Shown: positions 1 to 5,395, counted from the stretch's first letter. The stretch is DNA of 6,805 nucleotides from Verrucomicrobiota bacterium (GCA_026398285.1 JAPLTI010000243.1:1-6805), one strand, 5' to 3'. The notes: generated by a model from the letters alone, not told the origin. Numbers and translations are program-made.

Positions 1-834
1 GGGCAGGTGGGTATCCGGCTCGATGATGTGCCAGCCTTTGGATTCGAGCATTTCGGTGGGACGCTTGCTTCCGATCCCCTGCCCCATGGCGAGGACGAAT
101 TTTTCCTTCGTCATGCCCGGCAGGTCGAGGAAACGCTCAAACTCGATATCCTTCTGCCCATATTTTTGGCCGTTGTAATCCTTCGGCGCATAGCTCGCCC
201 AATTCATCACGGTGGTCCAGGCACCGTTAGCGATGTGGTTTTTTTCCGAAGACGAAAAATCCCGCCAATACTCCAGCGCGATCGGCTGCACAGTAGGGCG
301 CCAGTTAAAGCCCGCCGTAGGCACCTCGCACCCTGGCTTGCCGATGTTCAGACCAAAAGAGTAATGCCGCTCGTGCGCCGCGACCCGCTTGGCGTATTCG
401 GAGGAGGGATCCGCCGCTAGGCCGATCTGGGTAAACATGGGATCGCCATCCAAAAAAAGTTTCATCGGAATACGCGAAGTCTCATCGCGCAGCCAGCAGG
501 CGCCGGAAACATTCGCGAGGACATCCGCCGAAGCGATGATTTTTTCCGCTTCAGCCGCGCTCGCGACGCCATGGTATTTCTCATCCGCGACATTCCGGTA
601 AATCCAGCGGTCGCCCATGCCAAACTGCTCCATGACGCGGGCCAGATAGGCCGTGTTGTGGGAGCAATCCGCGCTGGGCTCCATTTTCACCGGGTCGTAG
701 GCCCAGGCTCCCGTATCCTCAAGATACCAGACATCATGGCCAAGGGCTCGAAAGCCGAGTGCATATTGAATATAATCCCATGTGACCCCTCCGAAGGCAT
801 ACTGCCCGATCAACCCGGTAACGATAATCCTCAT
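1..834 (-). CDS. Glycosyltransferase-like protein, partial (3' end outside window)
   Basis: The minus strand is open from the window edge up to ATG codons at 840 and 834, giving 278-280 residues with no stop. I prefer the ATG at 834 because the protein then begins MRIIVTGLIGQYAFGG, a hydrophobic beta strand plus glycine-rich loop as at the start of a GT-B/Rossmann-type fold; the ATG at 840 adds only Met-Gln. Neither start has a clear ribosome binding site. The following stretch (YIQYALGFRALGHDVWYLED) resembles the first helix and strand of GT-B glycosyltransferases, where the N-terminal domain binds the acceptor. Further landmarks are KLFLDGDPMFTQ near residue 135 and a WRPT segment near residue 195. 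The donor-binding C-terminal domain would lie beyond position 1, so the substrate cannot be named. It is divergent from the lipoprotein gene at 940. The family call is from overall pattern only; the reading frame itself is very likely real. Confidence 0.62.
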   Translation of the reverse strand, partial: MRIIVTGLIGQYAFGGVTWDYIQYALGFRALGHDVWYLEDTGAWAYDPVKMEPSADCSHNTAYLARVMEQFGMGDRWIYRNVADEKYHGVASAAEAEKIIASADVLANVSGACWLRDETSRIPMKLFLDGDPMFTQIGLAADPSSEYAKRVAAHERHYSFGLNIGKPGCEVPTAGFNWRPTVQPIALEYWRDFSSSEKNHIANGAWTTVMNWASYAPKDYNGQKYGQKDIEFERFLDLPGMTKEKFVLAMGQGIGSKRPTEMLESKGWHIIEPDTHLP

Positions 835-902
835 TTGCATGGAAACTAACGCCCAGAGTCGTCGGCGACAAGGTTCCCGATGGAAACGCGTGAATGGCAG
901 TG

Positions 903-931
903 TTGCGCTTCCCCGCAGCTTGTCTTTAAAT
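903..931 (+). promoter_or_regulatory. Candidate promoter of the solute-binding lipoprotein gene
   Basis: TTGCGC (903-908) and TTAAAT (926-931) are separated by 17 bases. They match the sigma-70 consensus at three and four of six positions. Transcription would start only a few bases before the ATG at 940, leaving almost no leader, which agrees with the lack of a Shine-Dalgarno sequence there. The same TTGCGC hexamer appears in the candidate tRNA-Asp promoter. The assignment is weak. Confidence 0.28.
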
Positions 932-939
932 AAAAGCGC

Positions 940-2118
940 ATGAATCGTTTTTCCATCGCCCTATTGGGAGCAATGTTGCTGCTGTTCAGCGGATGCAACA
1001 AACCATCCGCCCCTCAACCACCTCCAGTCGCGGAACCAACACCCGCCCCGACTCCCACCCCATTGCCCGTGATCAATGTGGGAGTCTTTCTTCCTTTGAA
1101 AGGTCTTGGGCAGGGCAGTGCAAATGAGGTGCTGAACGGACTTGCCATGGGCGCCGAGGAGGTCAATGCCGGAGGCGGCGTCATCGGCCATGTGCTACGG
1201 CTTGTAGTCCGCGACACCCGCGCCGAGCCTGCGCGCGCTGAAAAAGCCGTGCGCGATCTGGTGAGCGAGGACAAGACCGTCGCATTGATCGGAGGCCTCT
1301 CCGCAGGCAGTGCAGAGGCTGCAATGGCGGCGGATGAGATTGGTATCCCACTGCTGGCACTCGGCTCCACGATGCCCGGCATTCCATCACACGAGCCCTG
1401 GATTTTTCGCATCTGCCAGACGGATTTCCACTCCGGCCGGGTCATGGCAAAGTTCGCGGCAACGCTTGGAGCCAAGCGGGCGCTCGTGCTCTACGACCCT
1501 GCCGACGAATTTTCAAAAAGCCTGGCGTTGGCGTTTGGAAAACAATTCAAGCGCAAGCCAGACGCCCGCATCGCCGGCGAGGCCTTTGCCACAGGCACGG
1601 TGGATTTCACCAAGCACCTCCAGACGATCAAAAAGAAAAACCCGGACGTCATCTACCTCCCCCTCCCCGCTGATCAGGCTGCTCCGATCCTGCGGAAAGC
1701 CCGCGAACTCGGACTCACAATGCCATTCCTCGGAACGGCGAATTGGGATTCGCTGGAGTTTCCCTCGATGGTTGGGGAATCCGGTAACAACACCTATTTT
1801 CCCGGTCGATTCAACCCCGAAGACCCTTCCGATGCGGTTCAGCTCTTTCTCGAAGTCTATGAGCGCAAAAACGGCGCCTCCCCGTCCGCGTCCGCCGCGA
1901 TGGGCTACGATGCCTTGGTGGTTTTGGCGGATGCCATTCGCAGGGCAAATTCCACAGAGCCTCAAAAACTCCGCGAAGCCTTGGGAAGCACGCAATCATT
2001 TCCGGGCCTGACCGGCGACATCACCACAGATCCCGAACTCGCACGCCCCCAGTCCGTGCCCCTGCTGAAACTCGACGCCGGAAAAATCAGCTTCCTCGAA
2101 ATGATCGAGACAAACTAA
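940..2118 (+). CDS. ABC transporter solute-binding lipoprotein, branched-chain amino acid (LivJ/LivK) type
   Basis: This 392-residue protein belongs to the periplasmic binding protein type I superfamily (Peripla_BP_6, Leu/Ile/Val-binding-like), which captures a solute outside the inner membrane and delivers it to an ABC permease. Residues 1-18 form a lipoprotein signal peptide (R3, hydrophobic core 5-16) ending in a lipobox F-S-G-C with Cys19 as lipidation site. A proline/threonine/alanine-rich tether (about 20-43) follows. The binding domain starts with the typical first strand INVGVFLPLKG, then a GAxxxNAGGGVIG segment and a second strand ending RDTRAEP. The stretch VALIGGLSAGSAEAA and the following PLLALGST form the ligand-site loops of lobe 1; the YDPADEFSKSLA region begins lobe 2. 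Length is normal for the family. No permease or ATPase gene is adjacent, so it is either an orphan component or a sensor-type binding protein; the ligand cannot be predicted. The start is the only ATG that supplies the signal peptide; no Shine-Dalgarno sequence is evident. Confidence 0.88.
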   Translation: MNRFSIALLGAMLLLFSGCNKPSAPQPPPVAEPTPAPTPTPLPVINVGVFLPLKGLGQGSANEVLNGLAMGAEEVNAGGGVIGHVLRLVVRDTRAEPARAEKAVRDLVSEDKTVALIGGLSAGSAEAAMAADEIGIPLLALGSTMPGIPSHEPWIFRICQTDFHSGRVMAKFAATLGAKRALVLYDPADEFSKSLALAFGKQFKRKPDARIAGEAFATGTVDFTKHLQTIKKKNPDVIYLPLPADQAAPILRKARELGLTMPFLGTANWDSLEFPSMVGESGNNTYFPGRFNPEDPSDAVQLFLEVYERKNGASPSASAAMGYDALVVLADAIRRANSTEPQKLREALGSTQSFPGLTGDITTDPELARPQSVPLLKLDAGKISFLEMIETN

Positions 2119-2133
2119 AGCAGGAAAGCCCTT

Positions 2134-2151
2134 CCCGCCTCAAGGCGCGGG
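2134..2151. terminator. Possible weak hairpin between convergent genes
   Basis: CCCGC (2134-2138) can pair with GCGGG (2147-2151) around an 8-base loop in the gap between the convergent lipoprotein and glyoxalase genes, partly inside the glyoxalase stop region. No T-run follows on either strand, so an intrinsic terminator is doubtful. Confidence 0.2.
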
Positions 2152-2520
2152 CTGAATCAACTCGACTTCGTAGCCATCCGGTGCGTCGACAAAAGCAAGC
2201 ACCGACCCGCTCGATGTCTTGTGAGGTCCATCGCTGAGCGGATAACCCAAAGCGGCCGCATGTTTGGCAAAGGCCTCCATATCCTCCACCCCAAAGGCCA
2301 GATGAGTGAGATCCGGACCGACCACGACAGGACCACTTCCGTCATATTTGCAGATTTCGATGAGCGCATCGCTGCCGGGCGCTTTCAAAAAAACCAACTC
2401 CGAGCCGCGGTCACTTTTCTTGCGACTGACTTCTTCGAGTCCGAGGACCTCGCGGTAGAAGTGGAGAGTTTTTTCAAGATCGGTAACACGGTAACGAGTG
2501 TGAAGAAATTTGGTGACCAT
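2140..2520 (-). CDS. gloA: Glyoxalase I-like VOC protein (probable lactoylglutathione lyase)
   Basis: The 126-residue product aligns from memory with E. coli glyoxalase I, a cytosolic metalloenzyme that converts the hemithioacetal of methylglyoxal and glutathione to S-lactoylglutathione. The paired beta-alpha-beta-beta-beta modules of the vicinal oxygen chelate fold are visible: module 1 starts FLHTRYRVTDLEKTLHFY and module 2 starts LTHLAFGVEDMEAF. All four expected metal ligands are present: His7, Glu55, His73 and Glu120, the last in the closing motif DGYEVELI. An in-frame ATG at 2565 would add 15 residues (rich in Arg, not family-like); I chose the ATG at 2520 because the family starts a few residues before the first metal histidine. 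The gene stands alone, convergent with the lipoprotein gene (21-bp gap) and divergent from the NYN nuclease gene. The true thiol cofactor could be something other than glutathione. Confidence 0.88.
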   Translation of the reverse strand: MVTKFLHTRYRVTDLEKTLHFYREVLGLEEVSRKKSDRGSELVFLKAPGSDALIEICKYDGSGPVVVGPDLTHLAFGVEDMEAFAKHAAALGYPLSDGPHKTSSGSVLAFVDAPDGYEVELIQPAP

Positions 2521-2655
2521 GTGCAGCAGAATAGACGCTCTGAAGCGGCGAAGCCAAGACGACAATTTCGGTGATTTTTCCTCAGAGCGCTCCGTGATTT
2601 TTTCAAAAATCCGTTTTCGCCTTCAGGGAACGCGCGTAGGATTTCAAGAGATGCC
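2521..2655. promoter_or_regulatory. Divergent intergenic region with short repeats
   Basis: This 135-bp stretch separates the divergent glyoxalase and NYN genes and must hold both promoters. GTGATTTTT occurs twice in direct orientation (2571-2579 and 2594-2602). Between the copies is the 8-bp palindrome GAGCGCTC (2585-2592), and the second copy runs into an inverted repeat GATTTTT / AAAAATC (2596-2611). The arrangement could be an operator, but no regulator is encoded nearby and I cannot place convincing -35/-10 pairs. Confidence 0.3.
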
Positions 2656-3090
2656 ATGAAACAAAAAATCCTGCTCGTTGACGGGCACAGCATGATTTTC
2701 GACTGGGAAGACCTTGCCACGCTGCACGGGCGCAACACCGCAGCCGCAAGAGAGGAACTCATTCGGAGACTCACTGGTCTCCAAGACAATTCGGACTGGA
2801 CAGTCGCCGTTGTCTTTGACGGAACCGGCACGAAGGCATCGAGCGACGGCACGCCCCACGGCATCGCCGTTTTTTATTCGAAATCCGGACAGACAGCCGA
2901 TTCCATCATCGAGCGCCTGGCCGCAAAGTATGCCAAGGATCACGAGGTCACGGTCGCCACAAACGACCGGATGGAGCGCACGACCGCCGAGGCCTTCGGC
3001 TCCCTGACCATCTCAGGTCTACAACTCCACGCCCAAATCGAATCCGCTCACAGTGCCGTGCAAGATACAATCCGTCGGCTCCGCCGCTGA
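2656..3090 (+). CDS. YacP/Rae1-like NYN-domain ribonuclease family protein
   Basis: This 144-residue protein has the NYN (PIN-like, YacP) architecture. The acidic residues expected to coordinate metal in this fold are all visible: Asp9 in ILLVDGHSMI, Asp55 in VVFDGTG, Asp82 in QTADSIIERLA and Asp104 in VATNDRMER. In Bacillus subtilis the family member Rae1 is a ribosome-associated endoribonuclease that cleaves mRNA in the A site; a similar RNA-processing role is inferred here, not shown. The usual motif VDGYN reads VDGHS in this protein, which may affect activity. The ATG at 2656 is preceded by AAGAG (2646-2650), a weak ribosome binding site; an out-of-frame ATG lies at 2651. Length is slightly short compared with the roughly 170 residues common in the family, mainly at the C-terminus. 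It precedes tRNA-Asp by about 60 bp but has a separate transcription end (T-run after the stop). Confidence 0.8.
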   Translation: MKQKILLVDGHSMIFDWEDLATLHGRNTAAAREELIRRLTGLQDNSDWTVAVVFDGTGTKASSDGTPHGIAVFYSKSGQTADSIIERLAAKYAKDHEVTVATNDRMERTTAEAFGSLTISGLQLHAQIESAHSAVQDTIRRLRR

Positions 3091-3097
3091 TTTTTTT
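3076..3097 (+). terminator. Possible intrinsic terminator of the NYN gene
   Basis: A small stem CGGC-TCC-GCCG (3076-3086) overlapping the last codons is followed after four bases by seven T residues (3091-3097). The stem is only four base pairs, so this is a modest call. Confidence 0.33.
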
Positions 3098-3107
3098 AAA
3101 TAAAATC

Positions 3108-3136
3108 TTGCGCACCGGCCACAGCGTCCCTAGTTT
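3108..3136 (+). promoter_or_regulatory. Candidate promoter of tRNA-Asp
   Basis: TTGCGC (3108-3113) and TAGTTT (3131-3136) are spaced by 17 bases, with an AT-rich stretch (3091-3106) just upstream that could act as an UP element. The predicted start near 3143 would leave about ten bases of 5' leader before the mature tRNA. Each hexamer matches the sigma-70 consensus at only three positions, but position and spacing fit well. Confidence 0.42.
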
Positions 3137-3140
3137 TACC

Positions 3141-3157
3141 GCTCCTTTTTAAGGAGC
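3141..3157 (+). repeat. Inverted repeat overlapping the tRNA-Asp acceptor strand
   Basis: GCTCCTT (3141-3147) is the exact reverse complement of AAGGAGC (3151-3157) across a TTT loop. The right arm includes the first five bases of mature tRNA-Asp. A nascent leader hairpin could form before the 3' half of the tRNA is made and would then be replaced by the true acceptor stem. It might affect RNase P processing or be a by-product of repeat formation at the tRNA locus. Confidence 0.5.
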
Positions 3158-3226
3158 CTTAGCTCAATCGGTCAGAGCGCTGCCCTGTCACGGCAGAGGT
3201 TGCGGGTTCGAGCCCCGTAGGCTCCG
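3153..3226 (+). tRNA. tRNA-Asp (anticodon GTC)
   Basis: The 74-base gene folds into a perfect cloverleaf. The acceptor stem GGAGCCT pairs with AGGCTCC (3219-3225). The D arm is GCTC / GAGC around a nine-base loop. The anticodon stem CTGCC / GGCAG encloses the loop CTGTCAC with anticodon GTC at 3187-3189, decoding GAC and GAT (Asp). The variable loop is five bases, and the T arm GCGGG / CCCGT (one G-T pair) carries the standard TTCGAGC loop. G73 is the discriminator, as required for aspartyl-tRNA synthetase recognition. CCA is not encoded (CAT follows), so the tail is added enzymatically. A T-rich tract (3229-3239) directly downstream probably ends transcription. The accessory patch starts after it. 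Confidence 0.97.
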
Positions 3227-3650
3227 CATTTTTGTTTTTGCAGATTTCCCCTCTACAACCGCATAAATACTAGCTCTACAGGTAAGTCTATAAAGAACCT
3301 GAGTTCACCAAAGTTCCCTAAAAGCGCCTTCAGTTTGTCACGAAAACTCCTTGTGAATCCTGCCTGCCCCCTCCTCCAAAAAAACGCTCAAAGAGGGTAT
3401 AATTTGATAAAGACGGAGCTTTCCCTTTTGGAGGGCTCCATTTTCACAAAAAATCGCTCTACTGATCAGCGCCAAGTGGCCTGAACAGGGCACAAAACCT
3501 CAACTACAGGAGAGAATGATGGACTGGGCAAATGTGCTCCTCACGATCCTTAGATCTGCCTAGAAGATCGCCATCGATTCGATCAATTCGAGCCAGAAAC
3601 GATAGCGTGGAGATGGGCAGGCTGGTTGTTGGAAACCTCATCCAACTGGC
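3227..3650. other. Gene-free region between tRNA-Asp and the DUF932 remnant
   Basis: About 420 bases without a convincing gene. After the T-rich tract, all frames are interrupted. A good -10 hexamer TATAAT lies at 3398-3403, without a recognisable -35. GGAGC (3416-3420) can pair with GCTCC (3435-3439). AGGAG (3508-3512) stands before a double ATG (3516 and 3519), but that frame stops after about 15 codons and matches nothing I know. These could be the promoter and start of the original DUF932 gene, with the coding part between since lost or scrambled; that is inference. Confidence 0.45.
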
Positions 3651-4091
3651 TTGGTCGCAGGAAGCCGAGTTTTTGTTTGTGATAATCTCGCATTCTCAGG
3701 CGACGTTAGAATCAGTCGCAAGCACACACGCTATACCATGCGAGACCTGCGGCATCTCACGGCAAGGGCGGTTGGACAACTTGGTGATCGTTTCCACCAA
3801 CTCGATCAGCGAGTCCAAGCCTACAAATGCCATGGGATGGACGACCTCAAAGCCCACGACCTCGTGATCCGTGCGGTGGATTGCCAAGCGATCACGACCT
3901 CGCAAATCCCTGATGGGCTCGATCAGTGGAGGCATCCGGCACACTCGGCATTCCGGGAAAGAACAGCATGGAGCCTGTTCAATGCGTTCACGGAGGTCCA
4001 CAAGTCCGTGAACCCACACACAGCCATGAGGCGAGGAGAAGCGTTGCATGGCTTGTTCGATGCAACTGCTGGCCTAGTCCTTGCCTCCTAA
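3651..4091 (+). pseudogene. DUF932 family protein, C-terminal remnant (5' part missing)
   Basis: Reading from about 3651 to the TAA at 4089-4091 gives roughly 146 residues that match the C-terminal half of the small DUF932 family seen in phages, plasmids and genomic islands. Diagnostic stretches are VAGSRVFVCDNLAFSGDV at the start, RKHTRY, KAHDLVIRAVD, and AWSLFNAFTEVHK near the end, followed by RRGEALHGLFDA. Intact members are usually around 250 residues or more, with a conserved N-terminal part ending in a GLRNSH-like segment just before the VFVCDNLAFSG block. Here the in-frame sequence upstream hits a stop at 3603-3605, and the other frames do not restore a continuous N-terminus. The only possible start is a TTG at 3651 with no ribosome binding site. 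I therefore call it a truncated pseudogene; expression of the fragment cannot be excluded. DUF932 function is not established. The repeat at 4101 begins nine bases after the stop. Confidence 0.68.
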
Positions 4092-4100
4092 TGAGTGAAT

Positions 4101-4166
4101 ACCAGCCCCGACCGCCGAGGTGCTGAAGAAAAACCGTCCTGCTCTCGAGGGAGGTTTTTTTAGCTA
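4101..4166 (+). repeat. Repeat copy 1: tandem stem-loops after DUF932 remnant
   Basis: This segment and 5256-5324 are direct repeats, about 85 percent identical by eye, both running from ACCAGC to TTTTTTTAGCTA and sharing the invariant block AGGTGCTGAAGAAAAA. Each contains two stem-loops. The first here is CAGCCCC (4103-4109) with GGTGCTG (4119-4125), one C-T mismatch and a nine-base loop. The second is the terminator-like hairpin at 4129-4159. The copies bracket the toxin-antitoxin operon. Preserved pairing in the first stem-loop suggests a structured element and not chance similarity. Confidence 0.8.
4129..4161 (+). terminator. Rho-independent terminator (repeat copy 1)
   Basis: AAAAACCGTCCT (4129-4140) pairs with AGGGAGGTTTTT (4148-4159) with one G-A mismatch and one G-T wobble around a seven-base loop, followed by further T residues to 4161. 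A-rich on the left and T-rich on the right, it could stop transcription from either side. It separates the DUF932 remnant from the TA promoter. Confidence 0.68.
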
Positions 4167-4197
4167 TCAGGCCTTTTAGGCAATACCAAATCCTTCT

Positions 4198-4226
4198 TTG
4201 ACATTCGTTGCATGTGATATTATTGA
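4198..4226 (+). promoter_or_regulatory. Promoter of the toxin-antitoxin operon, near-leaderless
   Basis: A perfect -35 hexamer TTGACA (4198-4203) is followed after 17 bases by TATTGA (4221-4226); an alternative -10, TATTAT (4218-4223), matches better but at a short 14-base spacing. Either choice puts the transcription start within about ten bases of the ATG at 4236, so the mRNA would be leaderless or nearly so, in keeping with the absence of a Shine-Dalgarno sequence. Confidence 0.52.
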
Positions 4227-4235
4227 TCTTTGCAT
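4208..4235 (+). promoter_or_regulatory. Candidate operator: TTGCAT direct repeat
   Basis: TTGCAT occurs at 4208-4213 and 4230-4235, 22 bp apart, about two helical turns, so both sites face the same side of the DNA. The pair flanks the -10 region and touches the antitoxin start codon, where ParS-type antitoxins usually repress their own operon. Binding is inferred from position only. Confidence 0.27.
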
Positions 4236-4766
4236 ATGAGACTTTCATCTTCCGCCCAAAAACCAAAACGCGCAGCTGCGCGTGCTGTTTCGCCCGGCAA
4301 AAAACGGAGCACTGCCAAAGCTGGTCGAACTCGCGGGGGAGTGGTCTTGTTTTGTGTTCAGGGGTCGAATGGATCAACTGAGTCGAAAATCTACGCGCCT
4401 TCAAAGCTCGTTCAGATGCTTCAGGCAGGACTGCCATTCGGTGAACTCGAAGATCTGCAAACCAGCCTTTCCATTCCCTCCGAAAGGTTGGCTCCGATGC
4501 TCGGCATTTCCAAAGCCACACTCCATCGCCGCAAGGGTAGTTCTGGGAAACTGTCACCTTCGGTTTCGGACAGGGTGCTACGATATGCCCGCCTACTGGG
4601 ACAGGCTTTGAAAGTTTTCAATGGACCCGATGCCGCCAAGCTTTGGCTGAACGCTCCACAGGTCGGTCTCGGTGGATCGGTGCCATTAGACTATGCGAAA
4701 ACAGAAATTGGAGCACGGGAGGTGGAGAACCTTCTCGGCCGAATCGAATACGGGATTTACTCCTGA
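4236..4766 (+). CDS. Xre/MbcA/ParS-family antitoxin (DUF2384) of a RES toxin system
   Basis: The 176-residue product is the antitoxin and autorepressor of a type II Xre-RES toxin-antitoxin pair. It binds its own promoter and blocks the toxin active site with its C-terminus. Residues 66-115 form the Xre-like helix-turn-helix region (SERLAPMLGISKATLHRRK carries the recognition helix). Residues 116-176 are the MbcA/ParS C-terminal domain, with the diagnostic segments FNGPDAAKLWLNAP, TEIGAREVENLLGRIEYG and the usual aromatic end. I start at the ATG at 4236; a TTG at 4230 in frame would add two residues. Residues 8-33 form an unusually basic tail (Lys, Arg, Ala, Ser rich, no acidic residue) not typical of ParS antitoxins; it could add DNA contacts. 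The stop overlaps the toxin start (TGATG), so the two are translationally coupled with antitoxin first. Confidence 0.93.
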   Translation: MRLSSSAQKPKRAAARAVSPGKKRSTAKAGRTRGGVVLFCVQGSNGSTESKIYAPSKLVQMLQAGLPFGELEDLQTSLSIPSERLAPMLGISKATLHRRKGSSGKLSPSVSDRVLRYARLLGQALKVFNGPDAAKLWLNAPQVGLGGSVPLDYAKTEIGAREVENLLGRIEYGIYS

Positions 4767-5221
4767 TGGCGAGGGCTTGGCGCATTGTTAAAAAAATCCA
4801 TGCCTCCAGCGCCTTTGATGGAGAGGGAGCGTGGCGCTTTGGGGGAAGATGGAATTCTCCAGGAACGCGTGTCGGTTATTGCAGTGCCAATCTATCCCTA
4901 GCGGCTCTGGAGAACCTTGTTCATCTCAATCCTCCTGTGGCGTTCAAGTCGGTGGCGATGGAATTGGAGTTCGACGACAGGCTTATCGAAACGATTGGTG
5001 TGAAAAGTTTGCCTCCAGATTGGACTGAGGAACCACCTGCTGGCTCGACGATGCGATTAGGCGATCGGTGGGTCAGAGAGGGACGCTCTGCAGTGCTGGA
5101 ACTCCCTAGCGCAATCATTCCCAGTGAATCAAACTACCTCCTCAACCCGGCACACCGGGATTTTCAAAAAATCATTATCCGCAAGCCAGTGGCATTCTCT
5201 TTCGATCCCCGGTTGCTCTGA
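4766..5221 (+). CDS. RES-domain toxin (NAD+-degrading) of the Xre-RES toxin-antitoxin system
   Basis: This 151-residue protein is a RES-domain toxin. Characterised relatives deplete cellular NAD+ (MbcT is an NAD+ phosphorylase; the Pseudomonas putida RES toxin hydrolyses NAD+) and have an ADP-ribosyltransferase-like fold. The N-terminal signature is complete: Arg6 in AWRI, then GRWNSPGT with Arg28, Tyr38, and Glu49 in LAALENLVHL. The later conserved block PSAIIPSESNYLLNPAH holds the family serine (probably Ser115) and Asn127. Length is normal (about 150-160), so the toxin looks intact. The ATG at 4766 shares its A with the antitoxin TGA, the standard coupled arrangement. No separate ribosome binding site is seen. 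A longer open frame begins upstream inside the antitoxin gene but lacks RES similarity before this ATG. A second copy of the bracketing repeat begins 34 bases after the stop. Confidence 0.93.
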   Translation: MARAWRIVKKIHASSAFDGEGAWRFGGRWNSPGTRVGYCSANLSLAALENLVHLNPPVAFKSVAMELEFDDRLIETIGVKSLPPDWTEEPPAGSTMRLGDRWVREGRSAVLELPSAIIPSESNYLLNPAHRDFQKIIIRKPVAFSFDPRLL

Positions 5222-5255
5222 TAAACAGTTGCTCTCTTAGATCTGGAAACTTTCC

Positions 5256-5324
5256 ACCAGCGCCGACTGCCAAGGTGCTGAAGAAAAAAAACGTCATGCC
5301 CTCGGGGGGCGGTTTTTTTAGCTA
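5256..5324 (+). repeat. Repeat copy 2: tandem stem-loops after RES toxin
   Basis: Second copy of the element at 4101-4166, with three extra bases, mainly in the A-run. Its first stem-loop is CAGCGCC (5258-5264) with GGTGCTG (5274-5280), all seven positions paired (one G-T) around a nine-base loop, better than in copy 1. The second hairpin is weaker than in copy 1. Together with copy 1 it encloses a 1.1-kb cassette holding only the TA operon. Confidence 0.8.
5284..5319 (+). terminator. Probable terminator (repeat copy 2)
   Basis: GCCC (5298-5301) pairs with GGGC (5307-5310), flanked by an A-run (5284-5291) and a T-run (5313-5319) that can pair as an outer stem with an imperfect middle. It lies between the TA operon and the convergent xylB, so it may end both transcripts. 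Confidence 0.5.
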
Positions 5325-5395
5325 ATGGAGTAGTGTTTTTTCCAGAATCGATGCAAAGGCGATTGGTTGTTTGAAAAATAAACTCCAGAGTCCAT

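Noticed and set aside
7..849. Three plus-strand open frames at 7-420, 389-601 and 571-849
   Set aside because: They are antisense to the continuous minus-strand glycosyltransferase-like frame, which has coherent protein-like sequence across the whole stretch.
961..2011. Several open frames on both strands inside the lipoprotein gene, up to 233 codons
   Set aside because: They are overlapping shadows of a GC-rich gene whose own frame gives an unmistakable binding protein.
2385..2943. Minus-strand frames of 159 and 99 codons across the glyoxalase start and the NYN gene
   Set aside because: They overlap two well-supported genes and give no recognisable protein.
3219..3444. Possible attachment-site repeat: tRNA 3' end GGCTCCGCATTTTT versus GGCTCCATTTT at 3434-3444
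   Set aside because: The shared part is only six bases plus a T-run, too short to separate from chance.
3532..3867. Plus-strand 111-codon frame that might supply the missing DUF932 N-terminus by frameshift
   Set aside because: Its sequence before 3650 does not convincingly match the family N-terminus, and after 3650 it is out of frame with the conserved block; one frameshift would not repair the gene.
4102..4173. Both repeat copies can be read as similar peptides ending in Gly-Gly-Phe-Phe-Ser
   Set aside because: There is no start codon or ribosome binding site, the frame differs from the preceding gene in each case, and the hairpins explain the conservation better.
3988..4557. Minus-strand 189-codon frame spanning DUF932, the repeat and the antitoxin
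   Set aside because: It runs antisense through the antitoxin and through a terminator hairpin, and the translation is not family-like.
4101..5324. Repeat copies as integron attC sites
   Set aside because: The RYYYAAC and GTTRRRY core sites of attC are absent, and the second hairpin is better explained as a terminator.
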